A stretch of DNA of 64,000 bases, taken from contig AZLU01000107.1 of NCBI GenBank assembly GCA_002224055.1, forward strand, positions 1 to 64,000, written 5' to 3'. The stretch is from Pezizomycotina sp. ARF18. Its lineage: Eukaryota; Ascomycota. Below are positions 23,616-35,640 of the stretch, in pieces. A model generated the notes under the pieces. It had not been told where the DNA came from and searched no databases. It saw only the letters and a list, made by a program, of their open reading frames with translations. Every line of letters starts with the position of its first letter. Position 1 is the first letter of the stretch. The translations under genes and the position numbers were made by a program.

Positions 23616-23740
23616 GGGATCGGGATCGGGATCCGGAGTAGGACGGAAGTATGACGGGAGTATGACAGGAGTAGGACGGGAGTAAGAGCGGGAGTAGGAC
23701 GGGAGCAGGAGCAGGAGCAGGAGGAGCGGGAGCAGAGACT
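23616..23740. repeat. Minisatellite of 6- to 11-base GGAGTAGGAC-type units
   Basis: Directly 5' of the minus-strand gene starting at 23601. It consists of short GGGATC units, then variants of GGGAGTAGGAC and GGAGCA units, all G-rich on the plus strand. It lies in the probable 5' UTR or promoter of that gene. Confidence 0.75.
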
Positions 23741-26700
23741 TACTTGGATGTGAGAGAGAGTTTTTGGATTTCGTATCGGTCGGCAGGGTTTTTTTTTTTT
23801 TTTTTTTTTTCGTTTTATTTAATTAATTATTAATTTTCGAAGGTAAAATAATATCGTGATGAAAACAAAAGAGCTTAGAGTGATATGAAGAAATAGGGTG
23901 GGCGACGTGACAAGAAAATAAAGAGAATATGTAATAGAGGACGCCAGCGGAGAAAGAAAAAAGAAGAGGCGATGGAGGAGAGAGAAGGGGGAATCGCACT
24001 TATATTCAATGTAGGCCTGCAGGAGCACCCATAGTTAACAAACTGGGCAGTCGCGACCGCGGACCCCTATACCTACTAAGTAGTCATTAAGTTCCCTCCC
24101 CTGATTGTTTTCGTCGTAGTCGCCCCTTTTCTGTCCTTTTTGTCCTATGGTAAACTCAAATCTGCTGGGTCCCAATGATTTCCCGGGGGTGCCAGTGGGA
24201 GAGAAGAAAGAAAAACAGAGGAAGTTGAACATGAATATAAGATCACGATTTCTTCGAAGCTGAAACACTACATGAGTTTTCCTCTATCTTCTAGGATTGC
24301 GAGGAAGATACGACTGATATGGCAGCTCATCTCGTGCATCTCATAATCAGTTCAAGGCTCGGATCTGCTATTGAAATCTTTTAAGATTGAACGTAGTGAC
24401 TTTGTCAAATAGGCGGAGGATACTTTTCTGATCCTCGCCAACCTCAATCGGTACAATACTAGATAGTATTACTATATACATTGTAATTTCGTATGTGCGT
24501 GTATTAGATTCAAGCTTGGCCCCGACGCGGTCCTGCCTTCCTCCAGAGTTTGAAACCTAGAAATAAGGTTAGAGAGGAGCATTGAGTAAGATTTCGAGGC
24601 TGTACGTCACGAAACGTGCTTAGTAAAAATTGATTTTAAATAATGCCTCTTTCACTACCATGAATCTGTTTCCTTGAAAATCCCGCCCGCTTTCTTTTTC
24701 TTTTTCTTATTCTGCAGAAGTGACTGGAATCTGTTCATTGTTGGCTTATACTCGTACCGCCCTCCCGATTTACTACCGGCCACACCCGTGTTTTGATTCC
24801 CTGCAGGCGCCTACTCTTCAAGCCAAACAGAAGGTCCTAGTGCATTAGCTTTTGATATAGTAGAGCGTGTGGTCGTGGTTGCTGTACGACGCGACAGGTG
24901 TAGCAATCGCTAGAGTTTTTTTACTTACTGTACCCACACGGGCGGGCGAGAGCTTCCATCCGGCCGCGACGCGCATGCCCAAGTATCGTAGCTACCTAAA
25001 ACCCTTGGGTTTGCTCTTATATTTCCAGCGAAAGATTCGAGGTCCCAGTGGCCGCGCTAATATACTTCTTATCTTCGCTTATAGCTAATGACTCAAAAAT
25101 TACCTTCATCGATTTCAAGGGCACGTCCACTCGACTTCCCATTCTTCCTGCTACTTCCTACGCACTAAAGATTAAAATTAAATTACTACTAAATTATCAT
25201 ATCTAGTAGAATATAATTTCCCCGAGTATAGGTAAAAGATCAATTTTCAAGTTGTATAACCGACTTATTGGCAGGCTTTCCCGAGTTCTCTTACTTTTGT
25301 TATATATTTAGCTTTCATGGCGATGGAAGGATAAAAGTATTACCGTAAAGCCATATCCATCTTCATGAAGCTCAGGCAGGGTGGCCAGAAAGTGCGTCCG
25401 GAAAGGGTTTGACGCCGTGATCGCAATTATTTACCAAATCTTTCACTTCGAAGCCGGAAAGCAGGTTCTAGAGTATCACCAGTGAATCTTACCAAGAAGT
25501 TGGACCGAATCTAATAGAAACGTCAGCTGAGCAGCTTAGTCCGTCTCCTAAAGACTGTCGGTGAACAGAAATGGAAGCCGAGCCGATAAGCATACCGGTA
25601 CACGCATTACTACGTCGAGTTGACCTCCCGAAATCGTGCAGAAATGGCCAATCTCTAGTGTACAGAGAGTTAACGTTAATCAATGGAAGATATTACATCC
25701 TTGACACCGTTCTACTTAACTTTTTGGCCAATAAGACTGACCCACATGTGTTTATACCTCCACCTCGAAATCCCGAGTGGGGACAATGGCTTTATTAGTT
25801 GCTTTCTCACTGTGTACTTGGAAGGAGGGTCTGAGGAGATGTACGGGATACTGATATCACTGACACTTCGAAGCGGGGAATATTAACCTGACGGCTCTCC
25901 TATACTACTTTCCTTGATCTCTAGTAAGTTGTCTGGAGGCTGCAGTGCAGTGATGTTTTTTTTGGCTTAGCTACTAGGTCCAAGTTTTCACTCTGCTACA
26001 GCATCCTGTGTTATCCAGGACCTCAATTGAGAGCTTCCACCTGGGTAAGGCTCGAGCTTCAATGCTCAATTGATCAAAGCGTCTATCCATTTTGGTTCCA
26101 TCGTCAGCATACGAGGCATTTTTTTCCATTTGATACTATCGGAGAATTTAGCAATAGCGATGATCCTATACTGTTGATTCTCCCAAAAACCGTTCTGGGC
26201 GACTCGCGTTTTTTAGGATTTGTATAACACAAGATAATAACTTCCGAGCTTCTTTGTAAATCCGAACCAGTTAAGAGGGCTCTCGGAGGGCAAAGTTGAA
26301 AAACCTTCGTCTTCCCTACCGTCACGCGACGTAGGCCGACGAAGCCGTGCATATTGACGGAATTCCTCTATCTAGTTGAACGTGGGATCAATCGCGAAAG
26401 CGTTAACTAGTTCAATTATGGCATGTCATGAACAAGAGAAGAGGCCAATGAAGGCTTCAGTCTACGAAGATCGCAGTGTAAGTACCCAAGCAACTTTTTC
26501 TTATCACTCCACGGCCTTTTACTCCAATGAATAACCTCAATATTTCCTATCGAGCCTATCAATTGAAGTCTTTACTTTGGGCAGCCCCTCAAACGCGGAG
26601 CGATATATACTTACCCCACGTAAGCCCAATTCCTCTGACCATTAAGAAACACGCCTGAATCTCCGATTTCCTTGAGTTCTTTTCGAGTTCAGATGCATGG

Positions 26701-27715
26701 TTAAACCCACCTTTATCCTTCCAATGAGCTCCCAGTTGGATTTCTTATCCCCCAAAACAGTCCTATGTCGCGTGTCTCGCAGGCAGGTTTACGTACGTCT
26801 TTCTTAGCTGCGTTGTTCATTCCTGCACGCTTCTTGTTCTCTCCTTGCCGAGCAAAAAAAAATTTGGGGGGGGATTTTTAAATATTTTGCTGGCAAAGAA
26901 AATGGCTCAGAGCCGGCTCCACCAACCATGTCCGGAACAAATTGCTCTCGATTATTACTTTTTTTAAAGTCTCCGCCTAGCTCCTTTTGACAGGGAGGGA
27001 AGAACTCGCAATCACGTCTTTTCTTCTTCGCTTTTTATGACTTACAGAAATCAATGGCTTTATTTAATGACTTGCAGGCTGTCGATCGAGCTACCGTAGC
27101 AAGCATCTATACCACCCAGCTCTCTAACTTGAAATGATTCAGTGAATGGTGAAGTGGAGAAAAAAAAAAAAAAAAAAAAAACAGGAGGCGAAGAAGCATG
27201 ATGAGTTCTTGGATAAGCTCGAGGCAATCGGCCAAATCATCTGAACTCCGAATGTACGACGATGCAGCTGCAAGCAAGACAGCAAAAAGCACCCCAGAGA
27301 AAGCCAACGCTCACGCACAAGGTAATTGCCAATGAACGGATCACTTCGAAGTTCCTGGTAAAATGCAAGCTCTTTAAGCTATGCTTCTCTCTTTCTTGCG
27401 TGTCTAGCTATAATTTGTCGCCCTTCTTTGTGTCCAATAGGAACCCCTGCTACTTACTGTATCGCACCGAAATAGACAGACAGTAACAAAAAAAAAAAAA
27501 AACAATATGCAGCCCCCATACTTTTTTTTTTTTTTTTTTTTTTTTAACTCATATACACAAAAACACGTGTGCACCTCATATTACACCAAGCTCCCCTCCA
27601 CCTCCTTCTCTTCTTCCTTCTTTTCTTATTCCCAGCATAGCTCAACATCACCACCAGCAACAGACAGTACAAACGAAACAAGCTCCCCGCGCTCAAAACC
27701 GCTCCGTCAGGAGTC
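23741..27715. other. Long intergenic region
   Basis: About 4 kb with no well-supported gene. It contains long homopolymers: T22 at 23789-23810, A22 at 27160-27181, A15 at 27488-27502 and T24 at 27522-27545. Two small minus-strand frames are somewhat protein-like. One is at 24035-24268 (TPGKSLGPSRFEFTIGQKGQ, ending RDCPVC). The other is at 27107-27307 and starts with a leader-like MAFSGVLFAVLLAAASSY. Neither has enough support to be called. The rest is mixed non-coding sequence. Confidence 0.4.
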
Positions 27716-28414
27716 ATGGACGATCTAGTGGAAATCCCTCTCCAACGCCTCGCCCCTGCGGGACATAATCAAGCGCGCCCTCGACAACAAACACAACGCG
27801 GAATCCGCTCGCCCGCGCTCAGAGGGTTGCTGCTGAACGTCGCCGACTACCTCGTCGGTCGCGACGAGCTTCCCCCGGAGCAGGTGGAGTACTACGTCAA
27901 GCACGACCGCCATTTTCCCCGTCCGGGTATATGCGGAATCGTTTACGACGAGCATGTACGCCGATAGCGTGTACACGCTCGACGAGGATGACTGCGCGAG
28001 CAGTATCGCGAGCAGTAGCGCTTCGAAGGGTAGCAGCGTGGTACGTCATCGCCCTCTTCTCCTTATTGACCTTTTTCATCTGATCGCTGTTGTAACTCGA
28101 GACTAACTTTTTGAAATTTTTTTCATAGAAATACTGCGACTGCAACGAACCCCCGCCGCGAGAAGAAGCCGCGCACTACTTCAAGGAACATCGAGTCAGT
28201 GCAAGCTACAGTCCTTACTCGAGGTCGAGGTGCCTTTGAAGTTCTTGCGTCATCCTCACACATCCGGTTTTCTTTTTAGATCCTAGGAAGACCGATGTTT
28301 ATGACCGGCCCGGTATCATCCAAATTGAACATGAACATGATGACAAGATTCAGCCGGCCGGCGACGCCCAAATTGCAAACGGAGATGGAAGCGCTCATGG
28401 ACGTAGCGCTTTGA
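27716..28414 (+). CDS. Small unrecognised protein, three exons
   Basis: Starts MDDLVEIPLQRLAP. It continues, after a frame slip near 27755, as LRDIIKRALDNKHNAESAR and, in the first frame again, LLLNVADYLVGRDELPPEQVEYY. A slip near 27915 leads to YADSVYTLDEDDCASSIASS and an exon end at a GTACGT donor near 28041. The next exon, after CATAG near 28129, reads KYCDCNEPPPREEAAHYFKE and ends at a GTCAGT donor. The last exon after TTTTAG near 28279 reads ILGRPMFMTGPVSSKLNMNM and ends MEALMDVAL with a stop at 28414. Total is about 200 residues with a Ser/acidic middle and no signal peptide. Intron borders and composition make it a real gene; its function is unknown. The leader is pyrimidine-rich with a T24 run about 170 bases upstream. 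Confidence 0.55.
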
Positions 28415-29569
28415 TGAATTGTTTTTCACGGAGCTTTTTTTTTTTTTTTTTTTCTTTTTTATGGGGAAATGACAGAACGTGAAAAAAAAAAAGAATCTAA
28501 CGAAAGTTATGAACTTTGGCGTTTTCTTTACACGGGAAAGCCCCTTTCTGGCCTTTTCCGCTGCCTTTTCCGCTGCCCTTTCTGCTTGACTTTCTTGGAG
28601 CTAGTTCATGTCGGCCTTTTTGCTTTTTGTTCAATGCTTCTGCTTGCTTTCTGGGTCTGTCTTTTGCTTTTCGGTTTTTTGACTCCTTTTTCTGATATGA
28701 GCAAGAAAAAAAAAAAAAACACCAAGAAAAGACAAAAATTTCGATTAAAAAAAAAAAAAAATTCCCAATACACATCTTCATTTCATGACTCTCCTTTAGA
28801 CTTCTTCCTACATGTCCTTCTCGATTTATGATTGTTCTGCATAGTGGTGTTTGAGGTTTCACGGAGCATAGTATATTCTTTGTCACGTTGCAATTTTCAT
28901 GAACTTTTTTTCCGCCCCTTATTTCACGACCGCCGTCATCATTTTCACGAACTTTCCCTCCCTCGAAAAATCCACCAAACCCAGTCCCATCACAATTCCA
29001 ATCCTCCATTCCATCCCATCCGCGATTCCCAATCATGTAACCCCCAATCATAGTTAGTCCCAACGGAGTTTCTTCAGGTCTTTGTACTTAGTTTAGTATA
29101 GCATAGCTTGCGATGCTTCTGACAAAACTCACTTAAATCAAAAAAAAAAAAAAATTTTTTTCGTCTTGGGAAAATAATGAGTGGGAACACGATTCTCCCT
29201 TTTTTGCTGCGTTGGTCGTCAGTATACGTGACGTGGATAGACTAGTTGCCGGGTTTGCATGCCACCTTGCGCTGGCATGGCCTGATTGGCTACCGGTATT
29301 GTTCATTCGGACAATTAAGGAACGCGCCGTGCCGAACCGAGAAAAAGAGGAGCCAAAAGAACAACGCGACTTCTGAATACCTTGCCACTCGTCTGTAAAC
29401 GTTAGCTATTGAAACAAATGATAAATAGAGCTAGACCTGTTCATCCGAACTCAGTCTGCACAGGAAGGGAAAAGGTTCCTTGTAGTACCTATTTGCCTAA
29501 ACTCTTTCGATTATTATAAGTCTCCTTCGAGTTCATACATACTCAACCGCATATGCTTTAAAACCACAG

Positions 29570-29603
<34 letters not shown>

Positions 29604-29617
29604 GAGATATCATCACG
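28415..29617. other. Intergenic region with T19 and A28 runs
   Basis: About 1.2 kb. T19 lies at 28435-28453, just after the preceding gene, and A28 at 29570-29597, just before the next start codon. A short CTGCCTTTTCCG repeat (about 28553-28590) makes a Gly/Ser/Lys-rich spurious frame on the minus strand (28497-29063), which I do not annotate. Confidence 0.5.
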
Positions 29618-30112
29618 ATGAAGCTCGTATACGACGATAAGCGCGCCTGGCCGGCTACGAGCACTGACAACGACAAGAAGGGAAATCCGTGCAGCGCAAA
29701 CTCGGACTCACGGTTTTCAATTTCTGGCGCGGAGGTTAACGTCGCCGCAGGGTTCGTAATAATAAGCGTCTACCGAAGGAAGAGAGGAAGTAACATCTCC
29801 AGGGGAGGCATCGGCGGATCTTAAGAGTAAGCTTTCAAATAGGATGAAGGTTACGAGTTAAGTTGGATTGGGACCGAAGGCGGAGGCGGCGGTGGATAAG
29901 ATGGCGACGACGCTGAGGAGGTTGTCTGGTAAGTTCCGTCTTTCCCCGGGGCTTTTGTTCTGGGAGAATACGGGACTAATTGTTTACTTTTGGTGTTGTA
30001 TGTAGTAGGCAGTGAGCCGAAAGCTGGTCCGAGGCGCAGCAAGCTGAGCGACCCTAGCGCTTGTCGCTTTATGGCTCGCACGTCGCTGCGAGCTGGGTCT
30101 TACCATGCATGA
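29618..30112 (+). CDS. Small basic unrecognised protein (broken frame)
   Basis: Starts MKLVYDDKRAWPATSTDND 20 bases after an A28 run. It continues SANSDSRFSISG, after which an intron or slip leads to a basic segment. The best reading downstream is VTSPGEASADLKSKLSNRMK (about 29788-29850), then LGPKAEAAVDKMATTLRRLS, a GTAAGT donor at about 29930 and a TAG acceptor at about 30008. The last exon GSEPKAGPRRSKLSDPSACR ends AGSYHA with a stop at 30112. The parts lie in different frames and at least one stop intervenes, so the model is approximate. About 120 residues, Lys/Arg-rich, with no leader or motif that I recognise. Confidence 0.35.
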
Positions 30113-30990
30113 GTCGAGGTTATCCATCGCTATCTCCAGACAGGAAACGTCGGTAGGCCGCTGATAGGAAGGGCGGCAGAACTCGACCCGACTCTCGGAG
30201 CTTCCATATGTAGACCTGAACCAGCGCGCGGGCATGGAGTCATGGCTCCCGTGAGCCCGCCCCAACCCGCCGCAACTCAGCGGATGCAATAACAGCCTTT
30301 GGTGGGGCGTCGTCTTATTGCAAATAATAGACGACAACACGTAGTTGCCAGTGGACTGTATTTGCCGGCTAGTTTACGGATAGCACTGCGAGCATTTTGG
30401 AGGAGGGGCTTAGCTCAGAAATAAGGAACGCCCTTTCTTTTGCCGTGTACAGCACGATACAAATTAAAAAAAATGATGTTTTTTCTACTTTCCTTTGTCA
30501 TGATATTTAACGTCCCCGGAGAAGTGCTTGCTATCTTCTTTTCCCCAGTTTTTTCCTATGTGCTTGAGTATGCCATTACCGTGCATCTAGACTAGAATGT
30601 AAGCCATGAGCAAAATTCCTAACGTTATCGATCAGTTGGTGATGAGACGGCGTTATACTATCACGTAACCCGACCCTCGAAAGCAGATAAATACACGTTC
30701 CGTCATATAAATTTTACGGTTTCCGTGTAACTTAATCCAATGCAATATCATAATAATAAAATTGACAAAGAAAATGTACAAAAAAGACGGTCCAAATTGA
30801 CAACAGTTGAGATCCAAGCGCCTTCCAGAAAACATACGTAAAGCAATAACTCCAAACAAAACCAAATAAACGAGAGAAAATGAAGATAAAATGAACAATG
30901 AGATTGATGCCGCGCAAATAATTAACTGAGACAACACATAAAGTAGAAAAGCAATGGATCAGATGATCTCTCTAGAACTTTTTCTCGTCG
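30113..30990. other. Intergenic region
   Basis: About 0.9 kb. The hydrophobic minus-strand frame at 30653-30937 comes from AT-rich sequence and lacks codon bias. No gene is supported. Confidence 0.45.
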
Positions 30991-31552
30991 TCATTGTCTA
31001 CCCGTATGATTGCTAAACGAAGTCGTTAACTGAAATAGCGTTTTTGATTTCCTTCCAGTGGCCGGTCCCTGATGCGCCGGTGCGCCAGAATGCGCACTCC
31101 CGCCAGACTGCTGGCCAGATTGAGAACCCGTAGCCACCCGCTCTCCGCTTGTTCCCTGAGACCTCTCATCGTCCTTGAACAACTTCGAGACCAGAAAACT
31201 GGGCGTGCAATGGCATCCCAGCTTGCATTTGCGGGTCGCCTGCTTCGCTCCAGCTTTACTAACTCTTTCTTTCTCGTGCCCGGTTCGGAGTCGAAAAATT
31301 GCATATAACCAGGGCGGTAGCACATTACCACCCTCCCCGCGTCGCAGAGGCAACCGCCACAGTTGGTTTGGTTAGTCGTGTCTGCAGCTTGGGATTCGGC
31401 GATGATCTGGAGGGTTCGACGTGGGGAGGGCGGGGTGGAGGAAGAGCTGCGGAAGGATTCGAGGGCCGGGAGCCCAGGGACCTCCAGGACGAGCGGTGGT
31501 AAAACTTGAGAAGGCGGTGAAACCCAGTTAGAAAATCCTAAAAGCAAGACAT
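30991..31552 (-). CDS. Secreted cysteine-pattern protein, family member A
   Basis: One of three related minus-strand proteins. The start is probably the ATG at 31552 with a slip in the following T run. The N-terminal part is a hydrophobic, leader-like stretch (LLGFSNWVSPPS, VLPPLVLEVPGLPAL). The diagnostic block, at about 31310-31370, is CGGCLCDAGRVVMCYRPG, then a basic linker. After one slip near 31235 comes KAGAKQATRKCKLGCHCTPS. The pattern is C-x2-C-x-C-x3-GRV-x2-C ... C-x3-C-x-C. A Gly/Ser/Gln-rich tail ends at 30991. Members B (34293-34795) and C (40783-41291) share the pattern. The family is not one I can name. Secretion and disulfide bonding are inferred from the leader and cysteines. 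Confidence 0.55.
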
Positions 31553-32616
31553 CACAGTAATTTTAAAATTACGATTTTTAAAAATAGGTCATGAACGAGG
31601 GCCTAAGCTACGAGGCGCGGGGAGTTACTAGCGGTCGGTGGGGCAAAGGTATCTGTGGGGCCGCTCAAATTCATGCTCTGGGTTAGGGAAATGTCACAGT
31701 ACGTTCGCTTTGGCGTTGAAGGGGACCATTGCCCTGCCCCAATCCCTAATTTATAGCTTGGATAGTGTTTTAATACAAAGTCTCCAGTGTTATCTAAACG
31801 GGTATCTTAACGGTTACAATTGCTTGAGCCAATAAGTAGTAAACCTCTCTGGGTATCTCACCTGCACTCGATCCGATATCCTGATACTCCCGTATCGGCT
31901 TCTCGTTGCAGTATGTAGTAAGGGGTATCCTCACGCACAGATTCGGATGAGATATTATTCAATAAATGCAAGAAGAGGTATCCGTATCTTTCCCTAAGTT
32001 GAATAGAAGGCAATTGATCTACTGTATATAATATTATAGAAGTAATATACATAAACACTGTCCTAAATACCAACACAATCTTGACATGAGTTTAATTTTT
32101 TAGAACGCACCCGAAAGAAAAGTTACATGCAAGACCGAGCCTAAATAACAAAAAAAAAATTTGTTTGAGAAGGATCGAATGTTTCCCCTAGCCTGTTTCC
32201 TTTTCCTTATCATCGTTATCTGTATCGTATAATTCCTAAATGAAACGCCCTCCTTCGGTTAAGCGCTGGCCTGATTGATAGGACCGTTATCGAGGATTCC
32301 CGCATCCCACCAAGGCGAGGCGGGGTTTTATGCAAATGTATCGCCCGTGTTGTGGGACAACAATGTATACGTAATCCTAGTCAATCGTTTTCTTTAAGGT
32401 GCATAGGCGTTGAGGGGTGCCAACAAAGGAGGGCCATAAGACGAGAAGCTCAAAAAAAAAAAATGGGAGCTATTTTTTGTGACAACGAGTAGAAAGGACG
32501 CTTTTTATCTTGAGCTGATTATCATTATCCTGTCATGATGCTCCATTATGAAAATAAATAGCTTAATTTACACACCAACCCGGAACTAAATATTGACATG
32601 TATATCCTTAGGGTAG
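31553..32616. other. Intergenic region
   Basis: About 1.1 kb, AT-rich between 31740 and 32110, with no supportable gene. Short frames at 31638-31835 and 31858-32076 are not protein-like. Confidence 0.45.
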
Positions 32617-33496
32617 TCATGCTAGCACATGCTCCGTATACGTCTCCGACGCTCCATGCTGTATCCTTGTTCTGTATATAACTCCGACGCCCCGTGGACT
32701 TTCTCTGACCTCCCCTGCTGGCAAACCTTTCTTGTCCGATATATCATTCCCCGCGCCTCCACCATCGGCTTCTCGGCCTCGTGGGCTCCCAATTCCGCCT
32801 GCGGCTTATATTCCGTCGCTGCTATCCTGCGCTGGGCGTATTACGCGTCCAATTCGGCCTTCCCGTTATACCCCGGCTCCGCTTCCGCTTTCCTACGGCG
32901 CAATAGGCATAAAACACCGAGGATGAGGATGCGATGACGGCAATACCGCCTACTACACCGCCTACGATGGCGCCGATGGGAGCTTTGGATTTTGATACGG
33001 CGGCTGTAGAGGTGGTTGACCCGGATGATTGCGATTGCGATCCACCGCGGCAGCAGCGGACGACGGACTGCTGTAGTGTTCGCCGTGTTGGAAAATGAGG
33101 AACCGATTTCCGTTCGCACATTGTCAGAACCAGTAGCGCTCGAGGCTGCCGCGACACCCGTAGCGGTCGCCGCGGTACCCGTACCCGACGTAGCGCTACC
33201 GTGCACAAACCGCCCTACACCTCAACGGCGCGTTCGTAACATCGACGTTCGACACGCCTTATTGCTCCAGCTGGCGAAATCGCACTGGTTATCCTCGCTG
33301 CAGCTGGACTTAATACAGTCCGCGAGCGCGACTGGAAGTCGTGCTGGCCGCAGAGGCAATCTACGTCGGTCCCGCATCCGGTTGCGTCGACGTTTTTTTC
33401 GGCGCAGGGGAGGGCGCAGGCGGGGGAGGTCGGCGAGGTGTCGCGCTTACGAGCAGCGAGCAGGCGATGAGGAGGAGGAAGGGTATATTGGGGCAT
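32617..33496 (-). CDS. CFEM-domain membrane protein
   Basis: A fungal CFEM protein (eight-cysteine extracellular domain; some members bind haem or act in host contact) with a membrane anchor. The start at 33496 leads to a leader (FLLLIACSLLVSA in a shifted frame), then the CFEM domain: PACALPCAEKNVDATGCGTD, VDCLCG. After a slip comes ALADCIKSSCSEDNQCDF and WSNKAC, giving the spaced cysteines of the domain, with the usual Asp before DCLC. A Ser/Thr/Ala/Gly-rich stalk follows (SATSGTGTAATATGVAAASS), then the helix GAIVGGVVGGIAVIASSSSV and a basic cytosolic border KRKRSR. The cytosolic tail (ATEYKPQAELGAHEAEKPMV) ends near VLA with a stop at 32617. Total is about 280 residues. Several frame slips occur in GC-rich homopolymers. 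Domain call is firm. Confidence 0.8.
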
Positions 33497-34292
33497 GCAT
33501 TATGTTACAAAAAAGGGTTTTTCGAGATCTATGATGGGCATCCTAGAGGATACGAGGGAGATGCAGTTTCCTTTTGAATGGAAAAAGGGGCCTGCTTGGC
33601 CCTCGACCGAAACTGCACTGGAATGTTAATCTTGACCTCCTTGGCGATGAAAGGAAGTCTAGGCCGTGTTTTTGGTGGCGAAAATCTCTTAATTTCATTT
33701 GTTCCGCGTATCGAAAATCTCTACCTAATCTGGCGAGAAGTCGGCTATTAGGCGCTCTTGGCTTGTGCATGTAATCTCGGCTGGAGGAAAAAGAATTCGC
33801 ACTTGATATCACGAGGGGTGGTGAGAGCGAGCTTCTATCTCGCCGGAATGGAATCTGGTGACTGTTGCAAGTAGAGTATCTCGAAAACTCTAGTCCGGGG
33901 GGCCGCAATCACTAATACTGTAGCCCTCATGAACTTTACGCATTATCGTCTAGATCTGTGTTATGATGATGCTCGCTCAGAGGCGAATCCGAATGCTGGC
34001 CTCAGGCTTCAAAGAAGTAAAGGTAAAGGAAGCTCTTTCTGGATAATTGCATCAAGTGTCTGTGAGAAGATCAACGTTTTTAACACAAAAGAATTTATAT
34101 AATGTACATTCCTATAAGGCAATTGCTCTACACAAACTCCTTGTTTTATGATCTCGAATGTTATCTGAATCAACGCGTAGACTCGCCAATAGAAGCTGTG
34201 TACAACATGTCTACCCCCCTCTGGTCTTTCTTCCTCTATTCCTAATGCCCCCTAAGCTCCAACAGACGGGCTGCTCCTTCTTTAAAAGTTCG
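33497..34292. other. Intergenic region
   Basis: About 0.8 kb. It includes the CFEM gene promoter side and the 3' side of member B. Frames at 33543-33908 and 33574-33774 overlap on opposite strands and lack motifs. Confidence 0.45.
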
Positions 34293-34795
34293 TCAGACAC
34301 TCTGTATCGCCTTGATCGTGTCCTCCTTCGGCCTACACGTGCACCCCGCGCTGCAATAGTTGTTCGCAATCCTCGGACGTACGCCCCTCCTCTCGAATTT
34401 CCCACGCCTACCCGGTTGGTAGCAGACCGCGGAGTCTTTGATCGCAAAACGCAACTGGCGCGGCCACCGCTGGGGACCTTCGCATTGGGCTCTTCGACTA
34501 TGACTTCTTTGACCGTGAGGCCTTTGCTTCGATGCGTTTTAAGGTACTCGGGAGATAAGAGTAGCTTCTTTTGGCTGCTGCTCGCTGGTGCTGAGTATCG
34601 GAGGCGCTCGAGGTACCGGGATTGCTGGAGATACCAGGGTTTTGGACGTGCTGGAGGAGCCGACTGTATTAGAAGGGTTGAGGACTTGGAGCTGCCACCC
34701 CATGACCATTTGTTGAAAACCGGCGTGGAGGCGGTGAAGCCTGAAAAGGTCATGGCACCAAAGAACAAAACTGCTTGGATATCCGATTGCTTCAT
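34293..34795 (-). CDS. Secreted cysteine-pattern protein, family member B (diverged)
   Basis: Starts MKQSDIQAVLFFGAMTFSGF, a leader-like N-terminus, followed by a Ser/Lys/Arg-rich region to about 34500. In the frame next to the longest one the stretch KDSAVCYQPGRRGKFERRG is followed by NNYCSAGCTCRPKEDTIKAI. It matches member A at two blocks: VCY[RQ]PG and C-x3-C-x-C. The upstream Cys (ASC) lies in the first frame, so at least one slip separates the halves. The stop is at 34293 in the C-terminal frame. The first C-x2-C-x-C group of member A is not fully kept. Relation to A and C is inferred from motif order only. Confidence 0.45.
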
Positions 34796-35640
34796 TGTTC
34801 TTGATTAGAATTGGTTTTTTTTTTTTTTTTTTTCCGGTTCCTTTGAGAAACGTGACTGGAATTTGGTGTGTAGAAGATGGGGAGAAAACTGCTGATAAAA
34901 TCCTTTTCGAGGATTAGGGCCGGGAGATATAATTTTAAGGACGAACGGGTTATGGATTATAGTAGACTTCCTCTGGTAGAGGAATGAGCCATACTTATAA
35001 ATCCTCCCAGATAAAAACAGGTATCAGTAGGTATTACATGGGCCTGAGCATTGCCTACTACGAAGAGATTATGGCTATTTAAAATACCACTCCGGAAGAA
35101 TAGGGAACGCTGAAGTGTTTTGACGTGGAGGGTTCACAGCGCATCGCAGCAGTTTTTTCCGGTCCAATTATTAGCGGGCACCGCCTTCCCTACAAAATTC
35201 CCCGCCTCCCGCGGCGAAGCCGGGTTGCCGCTGGAGTTTATGCAAACCGAATTATCAGTAACGCTGTCTATCGTGAAACTATGGCGCGGCTGTTATTCCT
35301 GATTATATAACTCAGTAGTTGTCAGGAAGACCTAAGACACAAACCACTTCACAGGCTGTGAAGTTTCTGCTTGTGCTCGTGTTTCCCAGTGCTGTAGTTC
35401 AATTTTAAGTTCTCGCATACCAGTAGCCGCGGCGTTACAAATATCCGAGCGGCTAATATGTCCATAGGAACGGGTAGAGCGGGAACAGCCTCCAAAGGCT
35501 TTTAGTTTTCCTCTGGCTGTTAAATCAATAATGTTTCGAGGAGTGAAGGGAGAGAGCTACGGGCAGTTAAAAGGATGGATTAAGTTAGCGGATGGGGGGA
35601 GTCGGAGGCTTTCGGGATGGAGTGTACGCGACACGGATTT
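34796..35640. other. Intergenic region with T19 run
   Basis: T19 lies at 34815-34833, directly 5' of member B. The rest is non-coding in appearance; the overlapping frames at 35120-35310 show no motifs. Confidence 0.45.

Noticed and set aside
28497-29063. 188-codon minus-strand frame rich in Lys, Gly and Ser
   Set aside because: It spans homopolymers and a short tandem repeat, has no motif or intron signals, and lies in the leader/trailer DNA of neighbouring genes.
30653-30937. Hydrophobic minus-strand frame resembling a membrane protein
   Set aside because: The hydrophobic residues result from AT-rich sequence; there is no codon bias or neighbouring exon.
34158-34808. 216-codon plus-strand frame
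   Set aside because: It is the antisense shadow of secreted-protein member B; the minus strand has the leader and cysteine blocks.
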